Source: Arthrobacter sp. ISL-95
GTDB lineage: Bacteria; Actinomycetota; Actinomycetes; Actinomycetales; Micrococcaceae
Direction of reading: 5' to 3'
Length of the DNA: 64,000 bases
Assembly (NCBI RefSeq): GCF_018613695.1
Contig: NZ_JAGGPR010000005.1
Coordinates: 865,571 to 929,570 of the forward strand
The position numbers and the translations under genes were made by a program. The number at the start of each line of letters is the position of its first letter. Position 1 is the stretch's first letter. The notes beneath the pieces were generated by a model, which did no database searches, was not told where the DNA came from, and saw only the letters and a list, made by a program, of their open reading frames with translations. Below, piece after piece: positions 52,575 through 61,971 of this stretch.

Positions 52575-55385
52575 ATGAACGCCGTCCAAAGGTTCATCAG
52601 AAGCCGTGTGCTGCTGCTGACCGCGGCCATTTTGATCGTCGCCATGTGCTTGTCCGTCCTCGTCCAGAGCCAGTCGCAGGCGGCTCTGAACAGGACAGTG
52701 GACGAGAACTCGCGGGGACTCTACGACATATTGGTCCAGGCAAAGCCTGATCAGTCACAAGATGGCGACGGCGGTGCATTGATCCAGCCGGAAATCGCCA
52801 ACGGCCAGGGCGGTATCAGCTTTGAACAGCTGGAGAAGATCCGGACCATGGGCCAAACGGCCGTGGCCGCGCCCATCAGCCTGGTCTCGCGTGTATCGCA
52901 GAACCTTGAGGCCCCGCGCCTTAATGCCATGGACTACCTGGGCTACAACGCAGGGCTCGCCGGCGCAGTAACCGCGGGGGACCCCTCCGCCATGGATTCC
53001 AGCAAGTGGCCTGCAGCGGAATCAGTGCTGTCCGATTCCCCTAAGAAGTACCGTCTGACCGCCTCTGCCACGAGCTCTGACGGCGTGAACCAACAGACCC
53101 TTTTCAAGACCAGTGCTGAAGGTACCTTGGGCAAGGGCCGCCTGATCCAGGAACAGACTGCGGGCGGCACCAACGTCCGGATCGCCGGCCCTGAGGGTGA
53201 GACTGGGGTCAAGTTCCCGGCCCCCGCACTGGGTTCGGAGCACAATCTGTTTAATCTCTCCGTGGCGCTTCCCCTGGCACCTGAGGTGACGGAGTCCGTC
53301 GTCGCCGTCGACCCCGCCGCTGAGCGCGCGCTGCTGGGCTCCGCAGGAGACTTCCTGGCACCGCTGGAAAAAGCTCCTCCGGCAGACGCGCGTGACGCCG
53401 GCGCAATCGGGCGCCACTTTGAAAGTCTCTTCACCACTGGCCTCAGCATGGACCAGTTGGAAGAAGGCCCGGACTTCCTGGGCGTCAAGCTCAAGTACTG
53501 GGCGCCGCTGATGACGCAGTACCAGCAGGCCAAGCGCGACGGCCTGCTTACTGAGGACTCCCAAGCCATCCCGCTGATTGTCCGTTCCGGCACTTCCCTT
53601 GACCTGCAGTACTCGGTGAAGATCGAGGAACTTGACGCAAGCGGCAAGGTGGTCAAGGAGGTTGGCACCGTAACGCGGTCCTTGGACAAGGACTACCTTC
53701 CGTTCGTGTCCAAGTCCCCGTTCGCCCTCGAATGGCCGGGATCCACTGACCACAGCCAATTGCTGGGCAGCACGGCTTCCTTCAGCCAGGGCTTGTACAA
53801 CCCGGCCACCTGGAGCACCGCCTTCGCCGCAGCTCCGAAGTATAGGGATGGCGATGAAGCCGCCAACGGGGCAACGGAAAAGAGTGCAACGCCGGGGGAC
53901 TGGGTAACGGTCAACCGTTTGCCGGAGAAGTCCTCCTTCGGGGCGGCCGTGGACCAGACGCAGCGTAAGCCGGTGGACGAGCGTTCCTACCGGGAAGACC
54001 TGGAAACAGGCAAGAAGCCGGCTACGCCGCTGCCCATGGTGTACGGAACATTTGACCCGGCCGCGGTGAAGTCTGCTGCCGGGGACGTGAACAAGCTTCC
54101 CTTGGGCGGCTATGACCCCACTCCCATGACCCTGAGCAAGGACGCTGAGGGCAAAGAGGTGGAGGGCACGGAATTGAAGCCGTCCCTAAGCGCCACGGGT
54201 CTGGTCAGCCAGTCCGCCGGCGCCATCACCGACTACTACGGCCTGGCAGCAGCGCGTGGTTACGACACCAACGCTGACGTCATTGACGCCATCCGGGTCA
54301 AGGCCTCAGCAACCGGCAACTGGAAGACTGCACAGCCCGAGGTGGAGAAACTTGCCACCCAGATCCGCGAACTTGGCCTTGAGGCCACTGTCGTGGCTGG
54401 TTCCGCCCGTGAAGACGCAAACATTTTTGTCCCCGGCTACAGCAAGGACGACGCCGGCAAGGAATCACCGCTGGGCACCGTCAACCAGTCGTGGGTGCGC
54501 CAGGACGCGGCCGATGCCGTTTCCGGCTCCCTTACCGGAACCAACATCACCCTGCTGTTCCTGACGCTTCTTGGAGCCACACTCCTGACGGGTGCTTCCA
54601 CGGTGAGCTACATCCGCCAGCGCAGGAGCGAAGCCGGAATCCTCCGCGCCATGGGCTGGACGCAGAAACGCATCCGATCCTGGGTCCTGGAAGAGTTCGC
54701 CGTGGGTGCCGCAGCCCTCGCTGCCGTTGGACTTGTGCTCAGTTTGCTTAGCTGGAACATTGCCACCGTCATTGTCTCGGTGACCATGCTTGTCATCTAC
54801 AGCGGTGCTGCATTGCTGGCCGCCCAACAGTTGCGACACCGCGTGGTCATTGATCAGGAACCGCAGCACGATGAGCGCCTGGTGACTGTGGACTCGCCCC
54901 TGACCTTTGCCAACAGGCAGCTGACCACCAACCGTTTCAACTCGATCTCCCTTGCTGTGGCAGTGGGCGTTTTCGGCGCTGCGGTGGGTGCCCTGATTGC
55001 ACTCCTGATAGACATTCCCCGAGCTGCCGGCGCCAGTGCCCTGAGTGGTCTTGCCGCGGCAAGCATCGCCTTGCCGAGTGTGATCCTGGCTGTCTTTGGT
55101 GTGGTTGTTGGCCTGCTCCTGACTTTGGTCACCGGCCGGTTCGAGCTCCATGCCAAACGCGAGTACCTCGGTACTTTGCGTGCCATGGGTTGGAACCCGG
55201 ACATGCTGGGCCAGGTCCGCTTCTTTGAAAACGCACTTGTGGGCACAGTGGCACTTCCCTTGGGTGTTCTTGGCGCCTTGGGGCTGGGACTTCTCCTGGC
55301 TCCCTACGCGGCTCTTTGGGCCGGGCTGGCCGGTCTGCTGGCCGTAATTTGCTGGATTCCGATTGCAACGAAAGTAGTCAAATGA
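52575..55385 (+). CDS. ABC transporter permease (FtsX-like) with a large extracytoplasmic domain
   Basis: A 936-residue membrane protein. One membrane helix at residues about 14-35 is followed by an unusually long extracytoplasmic region of about 620 residues (acidic, Gly/Pro-rich, no lipobox), and then two clusters of three to four helices: about 658-770 and 790-936. Both clusters carry the FtsX sign Leu-Arg-Ala-Met-Gly-Trp (GILRAMGW and GTLRAMGW). FtsX-type proteins drive mechanical transmission to outside substrates (lipoprotein or peptide export, peptidoglycan hydrolase control). ATG 52575 has AGGGAG 4 bases upstream. The ATPase overlaps by four bases. Confidence 0.87.
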   Translation: MNAVQRFIRSRVLLLTAAILIVAMCLSVLVQSQSQAALNRTVDENSRGLYDILVQAKPDQSQDGDGGALIQPEIANGQGGISFEQLEKIRTMGQTAVAAPISLVSRVSQNLEAPRLNAMDYLGYNAGLAGAVTAGDPSAMDSSKWPAAESVLSDSPKKYRLTASATSSDGVNQQTLFKTSAEGTLGKGRLIQEQTAGGTNVRIAGPEGETGVKFPAPALGSEHNLFNLSVALPLAPEVTESVVAVDPAAERALLGSAGDFLAPLEKAPPADARDAGAIGRHFESLFTTGLSMDQLEEGPDFLGVKLKYWAPLMTQYQQAKRDGLLTEDSQAIPLIVRSGTSLDLQYSVKIEELDASGKVVKEVGTVTRSLDKDYLPFVSKSPFALEWPGSTDHSQLLGSTASFSQGLYNPATWSTAFAAAPKYRDGDEAANGATEKSATPGDWVTVNRLPEKSSFGAAVDQTQRKPVDERSYREDLETGKKPATPLPMVYGTFDPAAVKSAAGDVNKLPLGGYDPTPMTLSKDAEGKEVEGTELKPSLSATGLVSQSAGAITDYYGLAAARGYDTNADVIDAIRVKASATGNWKTAQPEVEKLATQIRELGLEATVVAGSAREDANIFVPGYSKDDAGKESPLGTVNQSWVRQDAADAVSGSLTGTNITLLFLTLLGATLLTGASTVSYIRQRRSEAGILRAMGWTQKRIRSWVLEEFAVGAAALAAVGLVLSLLSWNIATVIVSVTMLVIYSGAALLAAQQLRHRVVIDQEPQHDERLVTVDSPLTFANRQLTTNRFNSISLAVAVGVFGAAVGALIALLIDIPRAAGASALSGLAAASIALPSVILAVFGVVVGLLLTLVTGRFELHAKREYLGTLRAMGWNPDMLGQVRFFENALVGTVALPLGVLGALGLGLLLAPYAALWAGLAGLLAVICWIPIATKVVK

Positions 55386-56137
55386 CTGACAACCTCAACC
55401 CCGAGCTGAAGGCCACCCCGGAATCCGCGGAAGAGTCATTGCAGACCCGCGCCAACACCATCGTGAGGGCCACGGATCACGCAACACCGTTGGAACTGAG
55501 CCGGGTCACCATCCACTACGGTGGCGATAAAGGCGGCGCCGAGGAAGTCGACGTCGTGGACGACTTCAACCTCACCCTCCACTCGGGTGAGATGCACTGC
55601 ATCGCCGGACGAAGCGGCTCCGGTAAGACCAGTATCCTGACGGTCAGCGCCGGTCTCACGCTCCCGACGTCGGGCAAGGTCTTTTGGGAAGGCCAGGCGC
55701 TGGACACCATGGGCGACGACGAGATCGCGGACCGCCGCCGTGCATTGATCGGCTACGTGGACCAGGGCGGCGCTCTGATTGACGGCATGAGCGCGCTGGA
55801 GAACGTCCTGCTTCCGGCAGTGCCCGACGGCGAAGTGGAACAGCGTACCGAGATGGCCAAGGACCTCCTGGATCTGGTGGGCCTCGGCCGCCGCATGCGT
55901 CACCGTCCGGCGCAGCTTTCCGGCGGTGAACGCCAGCGCGTAGCTATTGCCCGTGCCCTGATCCTGGGAACCCGCGTACTGGTGGTGGACGAGCCCACCG
56001 CCAGCCTCGACCGTGCCGCGGCCAACCGCATCATCGGCATTCTCAAGGACACCACCAGCGATGGCATTGCCGTTCTGGTTGCCTCCCACGACCATGAGCT
56101 GGTACGGCTCAGCGATACGCTGACCGAACTTAACTAA
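55382..56137 (+). CDS. ABC transporter ATP-binding protein, partner of the FtsX-like permease
   Basis: A 251-residue ATPase: Walker A GRSGSGKTS (76-84), signature LSGGERQRVAIARAL, Walker B VLVVDEPTASLD, and a switch histidine in SHDH. A polar tail of about 35 residues precedes the domain. ATG 55382 overlaps the permease stop (ATGA). It resembles LolD/MacB-type ATPases. metG follows 34 bases later. Confidence 0.9.
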   Translation: MTDNLNPELKATPESAEESLQTRANTIVRATDHATPLELSRVTIHYGGDKGGAEEVDVVDDFNLTLHSGEMHCIAGRSGSGKTSILTVSAGLTLPTSGKVFWEGQALDTMGDDEIADRRRALIGYVDQGGALIDGMSALENVLLPAVPDGEVEQRTEMAKDLLDLVGLGRRMRHRPAQLSGGERQRVAIARALILGTRVLVVDEPTASLDRAAANRIIGILKDTTSDGIAVLVASHDHELVRLSDTLTELN

Positions 56138-56171
56138 GCTATTCCATCCCAAAAAAAGGTAACTTCTTAGA

Positions 56172-57731
56172 GTGACGTCTCCAGAGAAATCCCCGTTCTA
56201 CATCACCACCGCAATCAGCTATCCCAATGGCGTGCCGCACATCGGCCACGCTTACGAGGTCATTGCGACTGATGCCATGGCACGCTTCAAGCGCCTTGAC
56301 GGCCATGATGTGTTCTTCATGACCGGAACGGACGAGCACGGACTCAAGATGCAGCAGTCGGCCGAGAAGGAAGGCATCACTGCCAAGCAGCTCGCCGACC
56401 GCAACTCGGCAGCCTTCAAGCAGATGAGCCAGGACCTGGGGATCTCCCACGATCGCTTCATCCGCACCACCGATGAGGACCACTACGCCGCCTCCCAGGC
56501 CATCTGGAAGAAGATGGAAGCCAACGGCGACATTTACCTGTCCAAGTACGAGGGCTGGTACTCCGTCCGCGACGAAGCATATTACGTCGAGGACGACACC
56601 GTGGTGAAGGAGGACGGGCTCCGCTACTCCAAGGAGACCGACACCCTGGTTACCTGGACCGCCGAGGAAAGCTACTTCTTCCGACTCTCCAACTACCAGG
56701 AAAAACTCCTCGCGCTCTATGAGGAACTGCCTGAGTTCGGTGCGCCGCAGTCCCGCTTCAATGAGGTCATCAGCTTTGTACGGCGTGGTCTGGAAGATCT
56801 GTCCATCAGCCGCACCACGTTTGACTGGGGCGTTCCTGTTCCGGGCGATGAGAAGCACGTCATGTACGTCTGGGTTGACGCCCTGACCAATTACCTGACT
56901 GGTGTGGGTTACCCGGACATTGAATCGGAATCCTTCAAGAAGTTCTGGCCCGCTGACGTTCACGTGATCGGCAAGGACATCTCCCGCTTCCACGCCATCT
57001 ACTGGCCTGCCTTCCTCATGAGCGCCGGCCTTGAACTGCCCAAACGCGTCATGATCCACGGCTTCCTCACCAATAACGGAGTGAAGATGTCCAAGTCCTT
57101 GGGCAACGTTGTGGCACCGCAGGATTTCGTGGCTCAGTACGGCCTGGACCAGTGCCGCTACTTCTTCCTCCGGGAAGTTCCCTTCGGTGCCGATGGCAAC
57201 TACAACCACGAAGCAATCGTGGGCCGCATGAACGCGGACCTGGCAAACAACTTCGGCAACCTCGCCCAGCGTTCGCTGTCCATGGTGGCGAAGAACTGTG
57301 AAGGCAAGGTTCCGGTTCCAGGTACCTTCACAGCCGAGGACAACGCCTTGCTGGCGCAGGCCGGGGAACTGCTGGACACTGCCCGCGCCGCCTTTGACAA
57401 ACAGGAATTCAGCCGGGCTCTTGAAGCGATCTGGACCGTTCTGGGCGACAGCAATGCGTATTTCGCTGAGCAGGCTCCTTGGGTGCTTCGCAAGACTGAT
57501 CTTGAACGCATGAACACCGTCTTGTATGTCACCTTGGAGGTTGTCCGCATTGTGGCAATCCTCTCCCAGCCGGTGATGCCGGGTTCGTCTGCAAAGCTCC
57601 TTGAGGTTCTTGGGCAACCGGAAGGTGAGCCGCGCCAGTTCGCCGCGGTGGCAACACCGATTGTTGCCGGCACCCAATTGCCGGCGCCTGCTCCGGTTTT
57701 CCCGCGTTACGAAGAACCCGCTGAGGCGTAG
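56172..57731 (+). CDS. metG: Methionyl-tRNA synthetase MetG
   Basis: A 519-residue class I synthetase that charges tRNA-Met with methionine. The HIGH motif is HIGH at residues 23-26 in [13 protein letters not shown], and KMSKS (MKMSKS-type [10 protein letters not shown]) at residues 305-309. No C-terminal dimerisation domain is present, so it is the short actinobacterial type. GTG 56172 has an AAAAAAAGG run 11 bases upstream, which may act as a ribosome site. It is followed by a bidirectional terminator. Confidence 0.95.
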   Translation: MTSPEKSPFYITTAISYPNGVPHIGHAYEVIATDAMARFKRLDGHDVFFMTGTDEHGLKMQQSAEKEGITAKQLADRNSAAFKQMSQDLGISHDRFIRTTDEDHYAASQAIWKKMEANGDIYLSKYEGWYSVRDEAYYVEDDTVVKEDGLRYSKETDTLVTWTAEESYFFRLSNYQEKLLALYEELPEFGAPQSRFNEVISFVRRGLEDLSISRTTFDWGVPVPGDEKHVMYVWVDALTNYLTGVGYPDIESESFKKFWPADVHVIGKDISRFHAIYWPAFLMSAGLELPKRVMIHGFLTNNGVKMSKSLGNVVAPQDFVAQYGLDQCRYFFLREVPFGADGNYNHEAIVGRMNADLANNFGNLAQRSLSMVAKNCEGKVPVPGTFTAEDNALLAQAGELLDTARAAFDKQEFSRALEAIWTVLGDSNAYFAEQAPWVLRKTDLERMNTVLYVTLEVVRIVAILSQPVMPGSSAKLLEVLGQPEGEPRQFAAVATPIVAGTQLPAPAPVFPRYEEPAEA

Positions 57732-57767
57732 GCCCAAACGCTCTTTCACCTAATAGCCGAAAACGGA

Positions 57768-57816
57768 AAAGGCTCTCTCACTTCCCCTGGTTTGACCGGG
57801 GGGTGAGAGAGCCTTT
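57768..57816. terminator. Bidirectional terminator between metG and the convergent ABC permease
   Basis: A 14-bp stem (57768-57781 with 57803-57816), extended inwards by CCCC/GGGG, lies between the metG stop and the stop of the opposing gene. The T-rich ends AAAGG/CCTTT suit termination from both sides. Confidence 0.8.
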
Positions 57817-57837
57817 CCCGTTGCGGGCGTTGGTGGA

Positions 57838-60303
57838 CTAAGCCGTTGCGAGACCTTCCACCGGTGACAACCGTGCCGCCCGACGGGCAGGAACCACGGA
57901 AGCCAGGAGTCCGGCCGCCACAGCTACCCCAAAGACAGCCGCCAGTTGGAGCCATGGCACCGCCGGGACAACAGTGGCTACTCCTCCCAGGGTTGCTTGA
58001 GCACCGAGCCAGCCGTAAACGATGCCCAGCCCTGCCCCGAGAATGGCGGCCACCCCGGCGACGAGGACGGCCTCGATGGCCAGCATTCCGCGAAGTTGGC
58101 CCCTGGTCAGTCCCAAGGCACGGAGCAGCGAGTTCTCGCGTGTCCGTTCCAAGACCGAAAGGGACAAGGTGTTGGCCACGCCGATCAAGGCGATCACCAC
58201 TGCGACACCGAGGAGCCCCGTAACCACCGACAACAGGACGTCGATGATGCTGTTGAAGGTCACCCGTTCAATAGCGGCCCCGCTGACAGTGCGCTCATGC
58301 ACACCCAGTGCTGCGGCGATCTCCTTCTGGATTGCCTGCACACGATCTCCGGAGACGGAATCGTCCAGTTTCACCCACACCATGCCGGGCGTTTCCGGTA
58401 GCGCAGTGGAGGCGATGCTCGAGGTATCCACGAAGGCAGGAACGTGGCGGGTACGCAGGACCTTGGCGTCGAGGGAAACGGTACCCCCCGCCGTCGTAAT
58501 GCTTGCCGGGCCTTCCGGGGAGTCCTCGGGTAAGTAGACGGTTCCCGGGGAAGGCTTCAGTTTGCTATCCCGCACCACGGAAGCGGCCTCGGCGGCGGAG
58601 AGACCGTAGATGGTCCTGCCGCCGTCGGGCGTCGCCTCATCATTCAGTGTTCCCAGCGGCTGCAGCAAAACGGCAGCGCTGACGCCGTCGATCGCTTTGA
58701 TCCGCGATATGGCCTGGGCAGGATCACTGGCGTCCACTGCGGTCTGGGCCGACAGATCCACCGGATAGTTTTCCGCCAAGGTGTCGTTGAACGCGTGCCT
58801 GGAAGTGGCCGCCCCGGTCATCATGAGGGAGACCAAGGTGACGCCGATCAGCAGCGCAGCAGCAGTGGCGGAGGTTCGGGCAGGGTTTCGCGTCGCGTTG
58901 ACTGCTGCGAGTTTGCCGGGCACACCGGCAGGTGCTGCCAGGCGGCCTGCCATGGCCACCACTGAGGGGATGAAGAGGCTGGAGCAGAGCAGGATGCCCA
59001 CGAATGAGGCAGCACCGCCGAGCAGTGCCACCAGCAAGGAGACAGTCATGCTGCCGTAGACCAGCAAGGCGGCTCCGCCCAGCAGGGCCATCAGGCCGAT
59101 GACCAGGCGTACCTTGCCTCGTCGGTTGCCTACGGAGGCGTCGTCGGCCGGGCGAAGGGCGGCTAGCGGAGCCACGGATGTGGCCGCCTTCGCGGGTACC
59201 AGCGCAGCCACAACGGTCAGCAACGTTCCAGCCGCCAGTCCGGTAAAAATGGCCGACGGCGGTACCGCCAACGTGGCGAAGGCTTGCTCAGGTTGGGACT
59301 TGGCCCATGCAATCAAGCCGGTCATCAGGCCGGTGGCAGCAAGGACGCCCAAAACCGAGGAAATGAAACCAACAACGAGTGCCTCCAGCATGACGGACCC
59401 GCGGATCTGTGCCCGGCCAGCACCAAGGCAGCGGAGCAAAGCCAACTCTCTGGTCCGTTGAGCCACCAGGACGGAGAACGTATTAGCCACCACCAGAGTG
59501 GAAACCAGGATGGCCACGCCTGCGAAGGCGAGCAGTACAACGGTCAGCTGGTCCTGCCCGGCACTGAGCATGGCAACTGTTGAAGTGACCTTCTCCTGCG
59601 CCGTTTCCAGCACGGGCTCAACGGTGCCCGTTGCTTCCATGCGGTGCGCGATGAAGTCCTTGGCGGCATTGACGTCTTCTCCGGGCTTGAGTGCGAACTG
59701 CAGCCCCGAGTATCCGGCGCCCGCGTCCTGGACGGCGTTGAGTACTGACTCGGAACCCACCAGCTGGGCAGCCGATGAGGAGAAGGGATCGTTGGTGGCC
59801 TTTATCAGGCCCGAAATGGTCACCTTTGCGGTCTTCACTGGTCCCGCACCCCGCAGTTCCAGGGTACTGCCGACAGTGAGACCCAGATGCTCGGCCGTCT
59901 TGACATCAATCGCGGCATCCAAGGCTTTTGATGGCAGGGACCCGGAGGAAAGCACTGCGCCATCAAGGGAGGCCGGCGCCGCATTGCGCAGCCGCCCGTA
60001 CTGCTCACCCCCGCCGGCCTCAAATGTTACGTAGGTGGACCGTTCGGCATAGCTGTCCTGCACGGAGGGCGAAGAAGCAGCCGCATCTACCGCTGCCTGG
60101 GTGAAGGGCTCCCCGTTCTTGGACGTAGCAACAACGTCCGCGTTGCGGTAGGCCTCGCCAATACTCGCGCCCAGGGAGGCATTGGTGCTAGCGCCCACCA
60201 TGAGGGTGGCCGAGAGGAACATGACGGACAACATGACCGCAAGGCCAATAGCGACGAACCGCCGGGAATGGGTGGTCAGCTGGGAAAGGGCAACCCGCAA
60301 CAT
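57838..60303 (-). CDS. ABC transporter permease (FtsX/MacB-like)
   Basis: An 821-residue permease. One helix at residues 15-40 is followed by an extracytoplasmic domain of about 210 residues, three helices with the FtsX loop LLRCLGAGRAQIRGSVMLEA, then a second extracytoplasmic domain and helices ending with ENSLLRALGLTRGQLRGML. This two-repeat layout fits the FtsX/MacB exporter group. Its gene begins 3 bases after the ATPase stop, and the pair lies downstream of the histidine kinase/response regulator. The likely role is export of a peptide or lipid, or resistance to a cell-envelope antibiotic, by analogy with BceAB-like and similar systems. Confidence 0.9.
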   Translation of the reverse strand: MLRVALSQLTTHSRRFVAIGLAVMLSVMFLSATLMVGASTNASLGASIGEAYRNADVVATSKNGEPFTQAAVDAAASSPSVQDSYAERSTYVTFEAGGGEQYGRLRNAAPASLDGAVLSSGSLPSKALDAAIDVKTAEHLGLTVGSTLELRGAGPVKTAKVTISGLIKATNDPFSSSAAQLVGSESVLNAVQDAGAGYSGLQFALKPGEDVNAAKDFIAHRMEATGTVEPVLETAQEKVTSTVAMLSAGQDQLTVVLLAFAGVAILVSTLVVANTFSVLVAQRTRELALLRCLGAGRAQIRGSVMLEALVVGFISSVLGVLAATGLMTGLIAWAKSQPEQAFATLAVPPSAIFTGLAAGTLLTVVAALVPAKAATSVAPLAALRPADDASVGNRRGKVRLVIGLMALLGGAALLVYGSMTVSLLVALLGGAASFVGILLCSSLFIPSVVAMAGRLAAPAGVPGKLAAVNATRNPARTSATAAALLIGVTLVSLMMTGAATSRHAFNDTLAENYPVDLSAQTAVDASDPAQAISRIKAIDGVSAAVLLQPLGTLNDEATPDGGRTIYGLSAAEAASVVRDSKLKPSPGTVYLPEDSPEGPASITTAGGTVSLDAKVLRTRHVPAFVDTSSIASTALPETPGMVWVKLDDSVSGDRVQAIQKEIAAALGVHERTVSGAAIERVTFNSIIDVLLSVVTGLLGVAVVIALIGVANTLSLSVLERTRENSLLRALGLTRGQLRGMLAIEAVLVAGVAAILGAGLGIVYGWLGAQATLGGVATVVPAVPWLQLAAVFGVAVAAGLLASVVPARRAARLSPVEGLATA

Positions 60304-60306
60304 GCC

Positions 60307-61101
60307 TCAGGCCCCCAGCTTGCCGAGGGCGGTCAGCACAGAGTCTGCCGTGGGTTGGTGGATCTCGCCCACCAAGCCTCCGTCGCTCATCAACACCACG
60401 CGGTCCGCGTAGCTCGCTGCCACGGGATCGTGCGTGACCATGATGATGGTTTGCCCCATCTCCTGGCTGCTCCGGCGCAGCAACGCCAAGACTTCTCCGC
60501 CGGCCCTGGAGTCCAGGTTGCCGGTTGGTTCGTCACCAAACACGACGTCGGGACGCGTCAGCAGTGCGCGGGCAACGGCCACGCGCTGCTGCTGGCCGCC
60601 GGAGAGTTCGTGCGGTCGATGCTTCAAACGGTCTTTGAGCCCTAGGGTGCTGACAACGGTATCCAGCCATCCGGCGTCGGCAGTGGTTCCGGCCAAGGCG
60701 AGTGGAAGCGTGATGTTTTGCTCGGCAGTCAAAGTGGGCACCAGATTGAACGCCTGGAAAACGAAGCCGATCCGCTCGCGGCGGAGTGCGGTGAGCTGGC
60801 GGTCATTGAGCCCTGTCAGCTCTGTGCCGCCCAGCACGATCTTTCCGGAATCCGCCGTATCCAACCCGGCAAGGCAATGCATCAGTGTTGACTTGCCGGA
60901 ACCGGAGGGTCCCATGATGGCAGTAAATTTTCCGGCGTCGAAGCTCACGGAGACCTCGTTCAGGGCGGTGACGCTGGTGTCGGCACGCCCGTAGCTTTTG
61001 GTTAGCTCATGAGCCTCGACGGCCGGACGCGCAGTGGCGCCGTCCGAACCTGCGGGACGGCCGGATCCTGACGGGTGGGGGAGAGACGTGAAAGTTGTCA
61101 T
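60307..61101 (-). CDS. ABC transporter ATP-binding protein (LolD/MacB-like)
   Basis: A 264-residue ATPase: Walker A GPSGSGKST, signature LSGGQQQRVAVARAL, Walker B VVFGDEPTGNLDS, and a switch histidine in VTHD. A Pro/Gly/Ser-rich tail of about 25 residues precedes the domain. ATG 61101 is 6 bases after TAGCGT (61108-61113, minus), so the transcript may be leaderless. The motif shared with the kinase gene lies 69 bases upstream. It pairs with the FtsX/MacB-like permease. Confidence 0.9.
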   Translation of the reverse strand: MTTFTSLPHPSGSGRPAGSDGATARPAVEAHELTKSYGRADTSVTALNEVSVSFDAGKFTAIMGPSGSGKSTLMHCLAGLDTADSGKIVLGGTELTGLNDRQLTALRRERIGFVFQAFNLVPTLTAEQNITLPLALAGTTADAGWLDTVVSTLGLKDRLKHRPHELSGGQQQRVAVARALLTRPDVVFGDEPTGNLDSRAGGEVLALLRRSSQEMGQTIIMVTHDPVAASYADRVVLMSDGGLVGEIHQPTADSVLTALGKLGA

Positions 61102-61139
61102 GGTTCCACGCTATGTTTCAGCCCTGCCCTGCAGGATCG

Positions 61140-61165
61140 GGCCGCGGGCCCATTATTCCGCGGCC
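61140..61165. promoter_or_regulatory. GC-rich inverted repeat upstream of the ABC ATPase
   Basis: GGCCGCGG (61140-61147) and CCGCGGCC (61158-61165) are perfect 8-bp arms with a 10-base centre. It lies between the response-regulator stop and the ABC ATPase start, next to the shared motif. It may be a terminator for the regulator gene or part of the ABC control region. Confidence 0.5.
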
Positions 61166-61169
61166 TTGC

Positions 61170-61189
61170 TCATACCGTGGTCTGAGTCT
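61170..61189 (-). promoter_or_regulatory. Putative response-regulator site in front of the ABC exporter
   Basis: On the minus strand, AGACTCAGACCACGGTATGA matches the sequence at 63192-63211 at 18 of 20 positions. The motif includes CTCA and TGAG arms ten bases apart here. It lies 69 bases before the ABC ATPase start. Binding by the adjacent NarL-type regulator is inference. Confidence 0.6.
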
Positions 61190-61255
61190 GGCTGACTCCC
61201 GGTAGAAAGCCGTTGTGCCGCCTTATTGCCCGGAGCGGCCAAAATGCAGGGCTGT

Positions 61256-61969
61256 CTAAGTACCCGGGGCCACGACGCCGGTCTCGTAGGCGATAACCAC
61301 AACCTGAACGCGGTCCCGTGCGCCAAGCTTCGCCAGGATATGGCCCACATGGGTTTTTACCGTGGCCTCGGAAAGGAACAGTCCTGCCGCAATCTCCGGA
61401 TTGGACTGACCCTGTGCGATCAATTGGAACACCTCGCGTTCCCGGGTGGTCAGGCGTTCCACGGCGGCAGCATGTTCAGTTTGCTCCGGCGTTTGGGTCC
61501 TCAGGAGCGGTGCCACGTGGTCAAGGAGGCGCCGGGTGGTGGAAGGAGCAATCACGGCGTCCCCGCGGTAGACGGTCCGGATGGCCTCGAGCAGTTCCTC
61601 CGGCGGTGCGTCCTTGAGCAGGAACCCGCTGGCGCCGGCTTGGATGGCGGCCAAAGCGTATTCGTCCAGATCGAACGTGGTCAGGACTACGATCTTGATC
61701 TCAGCCCGTTGGGAGCCGGAGGGTTGGGCCGCAGCTTGTTCCAGAATTCGGCGGGTTGCTTCAATGCCGTCCATCCCCGGCATGCGGACGTCCATCAGGA
61801 CCACGTCGGCGGCAGTGGCGTTCAGGGCTTGGACGGCCTCGATCCCGTTCCCTGCCTCGGCCACCACCTCAAGGTCCGGCTGGGAATTGATGAGCATGCC
61901 AAAACCGGACCTCACTAATTGCTGGTCATCAACGAGTGCAACCCGAATGGGCGCAGGGTGTTCAGTCAT
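61256..61969 (-). CDS. Response regulator, NarL/LuxR type
   Basis: A 237-residue regulator. The receiver domain has Asp14-Asp15 and the phosphorylation site Asp60 in LMDVRMPGMDG, with Thr and Lys in the usual places. The C-terminal LuxR-type HTH has LTTREREVFQLIAQGQSNPEI and LFLSEATVKTHVGHILAKL. Its start is 2 bases after the kinase stop, so the two are one operon. It is the presumed reader of the motif at 61170-61189 and 63192-63211. Confidence 0.92.
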   Translation of the reverse strand: MTEHPAPIRVALVDDQQLVRSGFGMLINSQPDLEVVAEAGNGIEAVQALNATAADVVLMDVRMPGMDGIEATRRILEQAAAQPSGSQRAEIKIVVLTTFDLDEYALAAIQAGASGFLLKDAPPEELLEAIRTVYRGDAVIAPSTTRRLLDHVAPLLRTQTPEQTEHAAAVERLTTREREVFQLIAQGQSNPEIAAGLFLSEATVKTHVGHILAKLGARDRVQVVVIAYETGVVAPGT

Positions 61970-61971
61970 GG

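Noticed and set aside
56139..57749. 536-residue open frame on the minus strand opposite metG
   Set aside because: Fully antisense to metG, which has clear HIGH and KMSKS motifs; the high G/C third positions of metG remove stop codons on the other strand.
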